Shown piece after piece: positions 55,013 to 63,409 of a stretch of DNA of 64,000 bases. The translations under genes were made by a program, and so were the position numbers. The notes under the pieces were generated by a model. That model was not told where the DNA came from and ran no database searches. It saw only the letters and a list, made by a program, of their open reading frames with translations. The DNA comes from Gemmatimonadota bacterium (lineage in GTDB: Bacteria > Gemmatimonadota > Gemmatimonadetes > Palauibacterales > Palauibacteraceae): positions 19,543-83,542 of the forward strand of contig JAJEEM010000042.1 in the NCBI GenBank assembly GCA_022820995.1. Reading direction: 5' to 3'. Numbering within the stretch: the first letter of the stretch is position 1; each line of letters opens with the position of its first letter.

Positions 55013-55027
55013 ACTTCGCGACGAAGT
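55013..55027 (+). promoter_or_regulatory. Inverted repeat abutting the glgA start
   Basis: ACTTCG (55013-55018), CGA, CGAAGT (55022-55027) form a perfect inverted repeat ending at the base before the glgA ATG. In the mRNA it would place the ribosome-binding region in a hairpin; as DNA it could be an operator in the short glgB-glgA gap. Confidence 0.35.
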
Positions 55028-56548
55028 ATGAGCCGCATGCCCGCAATCGCCAAGCCAGCGCCGACACGACCGCCGGCGGGGGTCAAGCCCCCGGAGGAGC
55101 TTGCCGTCGTGCACCTCGTCGCCGAGTACTGGCCGTACGCCCGCACCGGCGGCCTCGCGGAGGCGGTGCGCGGCATCGCCACCTTCCAGGCCGCCCAGGG
55201 GACCCCCGTCACCGTGTTCATGCCGCTCTACCGGCCGGTGCGCGAGGCCTTCCCCGACCTGGAGCCGATTACGGACAGCCTCCGCGTGCGCGTGGGGCGT
55301 CGGGTCGAGGAGGTCCGGATTCTCCAGCATCCCGGCCCGCGCCGGAACCCGCGCGTGCTCTTCGTCGATCATCCCGGGTTCTTCGACCGGGACGGGATCT
55401 ACGGGGAGGGCGGGGCGGACTACACGGACAACCCGCTGCGCTTCGCGCTCTACAACCTCGCGGCGCTCCAGATTCTGCCGGAGCTCGCCAACGTGCCCGT
55501 CGTCGTGCACGCGCACGACTGGCATGCGGCCCTCGCCCCCGTCTTCCTGCGGACGCGGTTCGCGGGACGCGAGGCGCACGACCGCATGGCGGCCGTCCTC
55601 TCCATTCACAACGCCGGCTACCAGGGACTTCAGGGACCCGGGGTGCTCGGAGAGATCGGGCTTCCGCGCGAACTGTTCCACTGGCGGCTCATGGAGTTCC
55701 ACGGCCACCTGAACCTCCTCAAGGGGGGGCTCGTGTTCGCGGACTACGCGACGACCGTGAGCCCCACGCACGCACACGAGCTTCGCACGGCCACCGGCGG
55801 CTTCGGTCTTCACGGCTCGTTCATCGAGATGGGCGACCGCTTCCTCGGCATCCTGAACGGAGTCGACCTGGAGGTCTGGGACCCCGAGACGGACGAGGAG
55901 ATCGCCGCGACATTCTCGAGCGCGGACCCGGCCGGGAAAGCGGTGTGCAAGCGGGCGCTGCAGCGGGAATACTCGCTGGCCGAGGCGCCGCGCGAACCGT
56001 TGTACGGGATGACCGCGCGGCTCGTCGGGCAGAAGGGGCTCGACCTCCTCATCGACGGCGGGCCGCTGGAGCGGGCCGAAGGGCAGTTCATCTTTCTCGG
56101 CCAGGGCGAGGAGCGGTACGAAACGGCGCTGCGCGAGCTGGCCGGACGGTATCCCGACCGGATCGCCGTGGACACCGGGTTCACCGAACCCAAGGAGCAC
56201 CGGCTCCTGGCGGGAATCGACCTCCTCCTGATGCCGTCGCTCTACGAACCGTGCGGCCTCACACAGATGCGGGCGCAGCTTTACGGCGTCCTGCCGGTCG
56301 CCCGGCGCGTCGGGGGGCTGGCCGACACCATCGAGGACCAGGTCACGGGCTTCCTGTTCGACGGGTACACGTCGGAGGATCTCGAGGTCGCGCTCGGGCG
56401 GGCCGCCACGCTCTATGCGGGGGGGCCGGAGGCGTGGAACGAGCACGTGGTCCAGGCGATGACGCGCGACTTCGGCTGGGCGAGCAGCGCGGACCGCTAT
56501 CTGGACGTCTACCGGCGGGCGCTCGCCGCGCACGCTCCGGGCGACTGA
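55028..56548 (+). CDS. glgA: Glycogen synthase (GT5)
   Basis: 506-residue GT5 glycogen synthase, elongating alpha-1,4-glucan from a nucleotide glucose. N-terminal VAEYWPYARTGGLAEAVRGI is the sugar-nucleotide loop; the position of the usual Lys in the KTGGL motif is Arg here, as in some other bacterial enzymes. HAHDWHAALAPVFL, SIHNAGYQG, TVSPTHAHEL and the C-terminal MPSLYEPCGLTQMRAQLYG with the conserved Glu are typical. ATG at 55037 is an alternative start. Followed 14 bases later by a GH57 gene. Confidence 0.94.
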   Translation: MSRMPAIAKPAPTRPPAGVKPPEELAVVHLVAEYWPYARTGGLAEAVRGIATFQAAQGTPVTVFMPLYRPVREAFPDLEPITDSLRVRVGRRVEEVRILQHPGPRRNPRVLFVDHPGFFDRDGIYGEGGADYTDNPLRFALYNLAALQILPELANVPVVVHAHDWHAALAPVFLRTRFAGREAHDRMAAVLSIHNAGYQGLQGPGVLGEIGLPRELFHWRLMEFHGHLNLLKGGLVFADYATTVSPTHAHELRTATGGFGLHGSFIEMGDRFLGILNGVDLEVWDPETDEEIAATFSSADPAGKAVCKRALQREYSLAEAPREPLYGMTARLVGQKGLDLLIDGGPLERAEGQFIFLGQGEERYETALRELAGRYPDRIAVDTGFTEPKEHRLLAGIDLLLMPSLYEPCGLTQMRAQLYGVLPVARRVGGLADTIEDQVTGFLFDGYTSEDLEVALGRAATLYAGGPEAWNEHVVQAMTRDFGWASSADRYLDVYRRALAAHAPGD

Positions 56549-56562
56549 ACTCCTCCTCGGCC

Positions 56563-57975
56563 GTGGGCCGCGCCACGGTTGTCCTCCACGGCCATTTCTA
56601 CCAGCCGCCGCGGGAGGACCCGTGGACGGACCGGGTCCGTCGCGAGCCGAGTGCGGCCCCGTTCGAGAACTGGAACGAACGAATCGCGGCGGAATGCTAC
56701 GACCCCCTGGCGCGGGCAGGGGCGTTCGACTGGCTGAGCTTCGACCTCGGCCCGACGCTCGCGCGCTGGCTGGAGGGGGAGCGCCCGGACATCCACGAGC
56801 GCTTCGTCGGCGGAGACCGCGCGAGCCGTGACCGGCTGGGCCACGGCAACGCGGTCGCGCAGCCTTACCACCACATCATCCTCCCGCTCGCCTCCCGCCA
56901 CGAGAAGGAGACGGAGGTGCGCTGGGGTCTCAGGGACTTCGAGCGGCGCTTCGGGCGGTGCGCCGAAGGCATGTGGCTCCCGGAGACGGCCGTCGACATT
57001 GCCACGCTCGAGGTGCTGGCGGCGGAGGGCGTGGCCTTCACGATCCTGGCCCCGCACCAGGTCGCGGACGTCCCGGACGGCGGCATCGGACGGGTCCGCC
57101 TCGGTGGGGGCCGGGAGATCGCGGTCTTCATCTACGACGGCGAGCTCTCGCACGGCGTGGCGTTCGGGGCCCTGCTCGACGGCCGTGACGCGTGGTTCGA
57201 GGCGCTGCGGTCGGCCGCCGGCCGCGGGGCTCCCCTCATCGCGCTGGCGACGGATGGCGAGACGTTCGGACACCACCACGGGGGCGCCGACCGCGCGCTC
57301 ATGCAGGTCATCTCTCGCGCCCGCCGGAGCGGAGACGTGAAGATCGGGAACTTCGCCTCGGCACTCGCCGCCAGCGGCGACGCGCCGTTCGTGACTCTGG
57401 AGGAGCCCACTTCCTGGAGTTGCGCGCATGGCGTGGAGCGCTGGCGCTCGGCGTGCGGGTGTCGGATGGCGCCCCACCTGGATTCACAGCAGCACTGGCG
57501 GAGGCCGCTCCGCGAGGCGTTCGAGACGCTCGCAGCCGGCCTGGACGAGGCTTTCGCGATCCTCGCGCCGGGCCGGTTGTCGGAGCCCCGGCAGGCGCTG
57601 GCCGCCCTGGGAGGCGTCCTCGGCGACCCCTCGGGGTTGGGGGATTTTGCAGCCCGGGTCGCCCGCGACGATTGCCGGGACGACGCGTTGTCCCTCCTCG
57701 AACTCGCCCGCGACCGGGCGGCGATGTTCACTTCGTGCGCCTGGTTCTTCGACGATGTGGCGGGGATCGAGGCCACGCAGGTGCTCGGCTACGCCGCGCA
57801 CGCCTTCGACCGCCTGCGCGGGCTCGCGCCGGAGCGCGCGCAGGCGCTGGAGACTGCCTTCGTCGCGGACCTCGCGAAGGCGCCGGCGAACGACGCCGAT
57901 CTCGGGAACGCCGCGGTCGCGTACGAGCGCGCGTTCGGATCGGGCGCCGGCGTCCGCATCGCGGCGGACGCGTGA
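56563..57975 (+). CDS. GH57 family glycoside hydrolase (DUF3536-like)
   Basis: 470-residue protein of family GH57. HGHFYQPPREDPW is the first catalytic-region strand; MWLPETAVD carries the nucleophile Glu141 and LATDGETFGHHH the Asp231. It lacks a signal peptide. The shape fits the DUF3536-containing GH57 group found next to glycogen genes, so it probably acts on glucans inside the cell as an amylase, branching or transferase enzyme. Start GTG at 56563; no better upstream codon exists in frame. The stop overlaps the GTG of the next GH57 gene. Confidence 0.85.
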   Translation: MGRATVVLHGHFYQPPREDPWTDRVRREPSAAPFENWNERIAAECYDPLARAGAFDWLSFDLGPTLARWLEGERPDIHERFVGGDRASRDRLGHGNAVAQPYHHIILPLASRHEKETEVRWGLRDFERRFGRCAEGMWLPETAVDIATLEVLAAEGVAFTILAPHQVADVPDGGIGRVRLGGGREIAVFIYDGELSHGVAFGALLDGRDAWFEALRSAAGRGAPLIALATDGETFGHHHGGADRALMQVISRARRSGDVKIGNFASALAASGDAPFVTLEEPTSWSCAHGVERWRSACGCRMAPHLDSQQHWRRPLREAFETLAAGLDEAFAILAPGRLSEPRQALAALGGVLGDPSGLGDFAARVARDDCRDDALSLLELARDRAAMFTSCAWFFDDVAGIEATQVLGYAAHAFDRLRGLAPERAQALETAFVADLAKAPANDADLGNAAVAYERAFGSGAGVRIAADA

Positions 57976-59963
57976 GCCGAGGCGCGCTCCGCTTCGCGTT
58001 CGCGATTCACCTCCACCAGCCGGTGGGGAACTTCGACCATGTGTTCGAGGACCACCTCACGGGGGTGTACCGACCGCTCCTCGATACGCTCCACGCACAC
58101 CGCGCATACCCGATCTCGCTTCACGTCTCGGGCCCCCTCCTCGACTGGATCGAGCGCCACGTGCCCGATTTCCTCGATGATCTCGGGGCGCGGGCGGCGG
58201 GGGGCCACATCGAGTTCCTCGCCTCCGGACGCTACGAGCCCATCCTCGCGGCGCTCCCGGCGGCGGACCGAGTGGAGCAGATCGAATGGATGCGGACGGA
58301 TCTCCGAACCCGGTTCGGCGTCGAGGCCACCGGACTCTGGCTCACGGAACGTGTCTGGGAACCCGATCTCGCCGCCGATCTGGCGCGCGCGGGCATCGAA
58401 CACACGCTTCTCGACGACCGTCACTTCCTCGCCTGCGGACTCGAGCGCGAGGAGCTGGACGGCGTCTTCACGACGGAGAGCGGCGGGGAGCGGCTCCGCC
58501 TTCTTCCGATCGACGAACGGCTTCGGTACCTGATCCCCTTCCGGCCCGCGAACGAGATCGCGGAGTTCTTCGGCGACGAGCGTCGGGCGGGACGCGGTCA
58601 ACTCGTGCTCGGCGACGACGGCGAGAAATTCGGCGGCTGGCCGGACACCCGCGAGTGGGTGTACGGCGGGTGGCTGGACGCGTTCCTCGATGCGCTGGAC
58701 GCGGGACGCGAGCGGGATGAACTGGAGTTGGTCACGACCCGCGAGGCGGCCTCCGGACCGAGCCGCGGGCTCGTCTACCCCGCGACGGGCGCGTACCGCG
58801 AGATGGAGGAATGGACGCTCCCCCGACCCGCCGCGCGACGGCTGGCGCGGCTTGTCGTCACGACGCCCGATCGGGAAGGCGACGATCCGCTGATGCGCGG
58901 CGGACACTGGAAGGGTTTCCTGCGTCGATACCCCGAGTCGAACCGAATGCACAAGACGGCGCTCCGACTCTCCGGCATATGCCGGGACCGCGGCGACCCC
59001 GCCGCGGCCCGCCGCGCCATCGCGCGGGCGCAGTGCAACGACGCGTATTGGCACGGGGTGTTCGGCGGCATCTACCTTCCACACCTGCGCCGGGCGATCT
59101 GGCGCGAACTCGCCGCGGCCGAGGAGCGGCTGCGCGAGGGAGAAGGCATCGCGTTCGACATTCTCGACTTCGATCTGGACGGCCATGACGAGATCTGGAT
59201 CCATTCGGCCCGGAGTTCCGTCGTGATCAGCCCCGCACGCGGGGGCGCGACCGAGATTCTCACGGTCTTCCGGGACGGCGTTAACTACGTCGACGTCCTC
59301 TCCCGCCGCCTCGAGGCCTACCACCGGGACCCCTCGGAATCCGGCGCGACGGATGAGCGGGACGGAGGTGTGCCCCCCGGGAAGCGAACCCGGTCCGATG
59401 GCATCGCCTCGGTCCACGACCGGGAGTCCGAAGCCCCGGCTGCACCCGCTCCGGACGGCGCCCCTCCGGCCTTGCTGCAGGAGACCGCCGTCGAACCGCC
59501 CCACGGCCCGGGAATACGGCAACGATCCATCGTCGTGGATTGGCGGCCGCACCCGTTCCGGCTCGCCCGCGTCCCGGATCTGGAGCCCGGCTCCGCGTCC
59601 GGCCGGATCCGTCTCCACCTCGAGTCCGAACCGGGTCTCCCCCGCCTCGAGAAGACGCTCGACGTTCACGGCGATGGAACGATCGAAGCGACGCTGGACT
59701 GGAGCGCGGCCAACCTCCCCGCGGACAGCCGCGTCGTCACCCGGCTGCCGCTCGCGCACCCCATGAGGATCGAGGCCGGGGCGTCCGGGGTCGCACCTCG
59801 GGAGTCGCGCACGCGGATCGTCACGCTGGCCCGGTCCGAACGGGGCTTCGAGGAGATCGACCAGGGGGAACTCGTCGAACTCGCATGGCCGGCGGAGGTC
59901 CGGAGGGCGCATGTCAGCCTGGCGCCGGACGTCGGCCCCGGTGCCACCGGGGGTCCGGAATGA
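57972..59963 (+). CDS. GH57 4-alpha-glucanotransferase/alpha-amylase
   Basis: 663-residue GH57 enzyme of the Thermococcus 4-alpha-glucanotransferase type. AFAIHLHQPVGNFDHVFEDH opens the barrel; the nucleophile is Glu126 in WLTERVWEP and the acid/base Asp is 215 or 216 in LGDDGEKFGGWP. DUF1925- and DUF1926-like parts follow, the latter being a beta-sandwich with an Ala/Pro/Glu-rich interruption (about 455-515). It would disproportionate maltodextrins, complementing glgP and glgB. GTG start overlaps the previous stop. Confidence 0.9.
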   Translation: MSRGALRFAFAIHLHQPVGNFDHVFEDHLTGVYRPLLDTLHAHRAYPISLHVSGPLLDWIERHVPDFLDDLGARAAGGHIEFLASGRYEPILAALPAADRVEQIEWMRTDLRTRFGVEATGLWLTERVWEPDLAADLARAGIEHTLLDDRHFLACGLEREELDGVFTTESGGERLRLLPIDERLRYLIPFRPANEIAEFFGDERRAGRGQLVLGDDGEKFGGWPDTREWVYGGWLDAFLDALDAGRERDELELVTTREAASGPSRGLVYPATGAYREMEEWTLPRPAARRLARLVVTTPDREGDDPLMRGGHWKGFLRRYPESNRMHKTALRLSGICRDRGDPAAARRAIARAQCNDAYWHGVFGGIYLPHLRRAIWRELAAAEERLREGEGIAFDILDFDLDGHDEIWIHSARSSVVISPARGGATEILTVFRDGVNYVDVLSRRLEAYHRDPSESGATDERDGGVPPGKRTRSDGIASVHDRESEAPAAPAPDGAPPALLQETAVEPPHGPGIRQRSIVVDWRPHPFRLARVPDLEPGSASGRIRLHLESEPGLPRLEKTLDVHGDGTIEATLDWSAANLPADSRVVTRLPLAHPMRIEAGASGVAPRESRTRIVTLARSERGFEEIDQGELVELAWPAEVRRAHVSLAPDVGPGATGGPE

Positions 59964-61345
59964 CCCGGGCGCGACGGCGCGATTCGCGGCGGTTCATCCT
60001 CCTGGCCCTCGTGGCCGCCGCCTGCGGAGAAGCGGAGACCGTCGCGCCCGCCGAGACCGGACCGGCGTCCATCGTCGTCCTTGCCGGCGCGGATCAGCGC
60101 GGAGTTCCCGCGCGCGCCCCGGCCGAAGCCATCACCGTTCGGGTTCTCGACGCCGAGGGACGTCCGGTCGGCGGCAGCACCGTCACCTTCCAGCCGGAGT
60201 CCGGCCACGGAAGCGCGGATCCGGCTTCGACGGTCGCGGACGCCGGCGGCGAGGCGGCGACGACGTGGACGCTCGGGGCCACTCCCGGCCCCCAGCGACT
60301 CGCCGTCTCGGCCGGTGGGGCCGGCGCCACGGTTCGCGCCGAGGCGATCGATCTCGATGCCGAACTCGATGCGCTGTTCGCTCCTCCGTCGGCGGCGGAG
60401 ATCGAAGCCGTGCGAGTCGACTGGGCACAACGTGACATTTCGGCGGCGGAGGTCGTGGTCGAACTGACCGAGGAGATGGCGTTCGGCGAGTCGACCGCGA
60501 CGCTGCGGATCGTCTCCCACGTCGTGGCGGGCGCCCGCCACTTCGGCGCCATCATCGTGCCGGGCGGCGCGGCCCCCGAGACGCTGCCGCTCCTGATGTA
60601 CTCCCACGGCGGCGACGGCGGGGTGTCGGTCGACGACATCGAGATCGTCGCGCTGGCCCTCGGGGAGCTGAGCCGACGCTTCGTCTACGTGATCCCCTCG
60701 TTCCGCAGCGAACCGCTCCGATACGACGGGCGGAGCTGGGTTTCGGAGGGTCCCTCGGGTCACTGGGACTACGACGTCGACGACGCGCTTGCCCTTGCGA
60801 ACGTCGCGTTCGAGACGACGCCGGAGGCCCGGCCGGACGCCATCCACATCCTCGGCGGCAGTCGGGGAGCCGGCGTCGCACTGCTCGCGGGAGCGCGGGA
60901 CGAGCGCGTGGAACGCATCGTGGCGTTCTTCGGGCCGACGGACTTCTTCGATGACTGGATCAGGGTCATCGCGTGGAAGACCGCGCTCGACGGCCCCTGG
61001 GACCTGCCCGGGCTCATCCACCTCGACTCCACCGTCGTGCAGCCGCTCGTCCGGGGCACGCTCTCCTCCTCCGAAGCGCGTCTCGAACTGGTCAGGCGGT
61101 CCGCCGTCCTCTTCGGCGCCGACCTTCCCGCCGTCCAGGTGCATCACGGTACCGCGGACTTCGTCGTGCCCGTGAGCCAGGCGGAGTCGCTGATGCGGAC
61201 GATGGCGGCGCTCGGCCGCACGCCTCCCGACTTCGAGGCGTTCATCTACGAGGGGGGCGGGCACGATTTCCTGGCTCTTCCCGGAGCCATCCCCCGCGCG
61301 GTCGAGTTCATGTCGGAGGCACTGCAGCCGAAAGGAAACCCGTAA
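59960..61345 (+). CDS. Lipoprotein with Ig-like domain and alpha/beta hydrolase domain
   Basis: 461-residue exported lipoprotein (lipobox VAAACG near residue 22). Residues about 35-130 are a Big-type Ig domain (ITVRVLDAEGRPVGGSTVTFQP, WTLGATPGPQRLAVSAGG). Residues about 195-455 are an alpha/beta hydrolase with nucleophile in LGGSRGAGVALL, Asp in HHGTADFVVPV and His in EGGGHDFLALPG. Overlaps the GH57 gene (ATGA), which is odd for an exported protein beside cytoplasmic glycogen enzymes. Substrate unknown. Confidence 0.8.
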   Translation: MTRARRRDSRRFILLALVAAACGEAETVAPAETGPASIVVLAGADQRGVPARAPAEAITVRVLDAEGRPVGGSTVTFQPESGHGSADPASTVADAGGEAATTWTLGATPGPQRLAVSAGGAGATVRAEAIDLDAELDALFAPPSAAEIEAVRVDWAQRDISAAEVVVELTEEMAFGESTATLRIVSHVVAGARHFGAIIVPGGAAPETLPLLMYSHGGDGGVSVDDIEIVALALGELSRRFVYVIPSFRSEPLRYDGRSWVSEGPSGHWDYDVDDALALANVAFETTPEARPDAIHILGGSRGAGVALLAGARDERVERIVAFFGPTDFFDDWIRVIAWKTALDGPWDLPGLIHLDSTVVQPLVRGTLSSSEARLELVRRSAVLFGADLPAVQVHHGTADFVVPVSQAESLMRTMAALGRTPPDFEAFIYEGGGHDFLALPGAIPRAVEFMSEALQPKGNP

Positions 61346-61347
61346 GG

Positions 61348-61845
61348 ATGAGAACCCGGATCGCCCGTACCATCGAGATCTTCGAAGCCGCGCGCAGACC
61401 TCTCTTCACCGTGCTCGACGGGATCCCGCGCGAGGATCTCGACTGGCAGCCCGCGGAGGGGATGCGCGGGATCGGGAAGATCTGCCGCCACATGTACCGC
61501 GTGGATGTCTGGTTCCTGAAACAACTCGGCATCACGCCCGTGATCGAAGACGATGGTCCGGGGCCGGCCGAGGAAATCGCGGCGCGCATGAAAACGATTC
61601 AGGATCAGATCGTATCCGAAGTGGACGCGTGCGGGAGCGACGCGGATCTCGTCGCCGAGCGTACATCTCCGGACGGAAAGATGACCCTGAGGCTGGGGGC
61701 GACCGTCCTCCATATCGCGCAGCATTATCTCTACCACCTGGCGCAGATCACGTACCTGCGCCGCATCCGCGACCGGGCATGGTCCGCGCCGCTGGACGAG
61801 TGGGAGACCGCCACTCACATCATCGAGGACCGGATTCTGGAGTAG
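61348..61845 (+). CDS. DinB-superfamily protein
   Basis: 165-residue DinB-fold protein. Metal histidines are in KICRHMYRVD and LHIAQHYLYHLAQI. It starts two bases after the lipoprotein stop. It is shorter than and not closely similar to the DinB-fold protein at 14222-14776. The molecular role is unknown; S-transferase activity with a low-molecular-weight thiol is typical of the superfamily. Confidence 0.82.
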   Translation: MRTRIARTIEIFEAARRPLFTVLDGIPREDLDWQPAEGMRGIGKICRHMYRVDVWFLKQLGITPVIEDDGPGPAEEIAARMKTIQDQIVSEVDACGSDADLVAERTSPDGKMTLRLGATVLHIAQHYLYHLAQITYLRRIRDRAWSAPLDEWETATHIIEDRILE

Positions 61846-61852
61846 CCTGGAC

Positions 61853-62018
61853 CCGATCCAGAGGAGCCATTCGGCCAGCGCCGCTCCGGTCCTGCGGATC
61901 ACGAGCGAGAGAAGGAAGGCGAGCGCGGCCACGCTCGGTAACGCCAGCCCGAGCCCCCCGGCCGCCTGGAATACGGACAGCGGGACGAGCGGCCCCTCGA
62001 CAGCGGCGAAATCGGTCC
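61853..62018 (-). repeat. Fragment copy of the ABC-2 permease gene
   Basis: Direct repeat of 63687-63852, same orientation, no indels, about 20 mismatches in 166 bases by eye. In the minus frame it still reads SVAALAFLLSLVIRRTGAAL like the longer copy, but there is no start codon of its own and the C-terminal two-thirds is missing, so it is a gene fragment. It lies directly after the DinB-fold gene. Confidence 0.8.
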
Positions 62019-62052
62019 AAGCCGCGGCAGGGTGCGGAGCGGTCTCTGATGC

Positions 62053-62099
62053 TTGCGAGAAAGGCACAAATCGCCTAGAGTGTGGGTGATAAACACCCA
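62053..62099 (+). promoter_or_regulatory. Possible promoter and inverted repeat for the DUF4143 ATPase
   Basis: TTGCGA (62053) and TAGAGT (62076) with 17 bases between are fair -35/-10 matches. They are followed by TGGGTG-ATAAA-CACCCA (62083-62099), a perfect 6-base inverted repeat that could be an operator or leader hairpin 41 bases before the gene. Confidence 0.3.
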
Positions 62100-62140
62100 T
62101 GATATGGGCGATTATGCCCTAACGGAACAGTGTGTAACCG

Positions 62141-63409
62141 GTGAGACCCTCTCCATACCAGACGCGGATTCTCGAGGCTACGCTGCGGGCGAGGCTCGAA
62201 GCCTTTCCCGTCGTCGTCGTGACCGGAGCGCGACAGACCGGGAAGAGTACCCTCGCCCGGGAGTTGGAGGGAGGCGCGCGGACGTACCTGACTCTGGACG
62301 ACTACGGCGTGCTCGACCAGGCTCGGCGGGAACCGGACGCGCTTCTCTCGCGGGCTTCGCGTCTCACGCTGGACGAGATTCAGCGAGCACCGGAACTGCT
62401 GCTCGCGATCAAGCGGGCCGTCGATGCGGATCGGACCGCCGGCCGGTTCCTTCTGACCGGGTCCGCGAACCTCGACCTGATGAAGGGCGTCTCGGAGACG
62501 CTCGCGGGCCGCGCGGTATACGTCACTCTCTGGCCGATGACGCGCGGGGAGGCGGCGGGCGCCGGATCGGCGGGACGCTGGAACGTCTTCCTGGACGAGC
62601 ACCCACGCCGCTGGATCGACGCCCTGGTTCGCGATGAGGACCCGGCGTCCACCGACCCTCCCTCGGGCGACTCGACCGAGCGGGGTTCGGCGACGTGGGA
62701 GGGACTCGCGCGTCGCGGCGGATACCCGTTTCCGGTGCTGAACCTCGCCTCCGCAGCGGACCGGACCGCCTGGTTCGAAGCCTACCTCCGCACGTACCTG
62801 GAACGCGATCTGCGGCAGCTGGCCGCGATCGAGAACCTTGTTGGATTTCAACGGCTCGTACGCGCAACGGCCCTTCGGCTCGGCGGCCTCTCGAACCAGG
62901 CCAGCCTTGCAAGAGATGCCGGGATCCCCCCGACGACCGCGCAGCGTTACCTCGACCTCCTGGAGGTCTCGTACCAGTTGCAGCGCGTAGAGCCCTATAC
63001 CGCGAGCCCGAACAAGCGGCTCGTGAAGCAGCCGAGACTTTACTGGAGCGATCCCGGGCTCGCACTCCACCTCGCAGGCGGGATCCAACCGACGGGGGCG
63101 CATCTGGAGAATCTCATCGCATGCGATCTCTTCGCGTGGCGGGAGACCCGCGCACACCGACCCAACATCCTGTTCTGGCGGACCAGCAAGGGCGTCGAGG
63201 TGGATTTCGTCATCGAGACGCCCGGTACGCTCATTCCGGTGGAAGTGAAGAGCCGCCGGCAGCTCCGAGTTTCGGATGCCCGGCACCTCGCGAGCTTCAC
63301 GCGAGACTATGGCGAGGCGGTTCCGGCAGGCGTCATCGTCCACGGCGGCCGTGACACCTACTGGCTCACGGAGCGCGTCCTGGCGATTCCGTGGCGCCGG
63401 GTCATCTGA
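62141..63409 (+). CDS. AAA ATPase with DUF4143 nuclease-like C-terminal domain
   Basis: 422-residue ATPase. Walker A is VTGARQTGKST (27-37), Walker B LTLDEIQRAP, and LLTGSANLDLM is sensor 1. The middle holds a winged helix (GLSNQASLARDAGIPPTTAQRYLDLLE). The C-terminal DUF4143 part ends in a restriction-like core: GVEVDFVIE and IPVEVKS. Such proteins are frequent near mobile elements and are of unknown biological role. The GTG start has only a weak ribosome site. The gene is flanked by two direct copies of an ABC-permease fragment and ends one base before the stop of the convergent permease. Confidence 0.92.
   Translation: MRPSPYQTRILEATLRARLEAFPVVVVTGARQTGKSTLARELEGGARTYLTLDDYGVLDQARREPDALLSRASRLTLDEIQRAPELLLAIKRAVDADRTAGRFLLTGSANLDLMKGVSETLAGRAVYVTLWPMTRGEAAGAGSAGRWNVFLDEHPRRWIDALVRDEDPASTDPPSGDSTERGSATWEGLARRGGYPFPVLNLASAADRTAWFEAYLRTYLERDLRQLAAIENLVGFQRLVRATALRLGGLSNQASLARDAGIPPTTAQRYLDLLEVSYQLQRVEPYTASPNKRLVKQPRLYWSDPGLALHLAGGIQPTGAHLENLIACDLFAWRETRAHRPNILFWRTSKGVEVDFVIETPGTLIPVEVKSRRQLRVSDARHLASFTRDYGEAVPAGVIVHGGRDTYWLTERVLAIPWRRVI

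Noticed and set aside
53494..56562. Long plus-strand frame ahead of the first GH57 gene
   Set aside because: It runs through antisense glgB and out-of-frame glgA. The GH57 protein begins at 56563.
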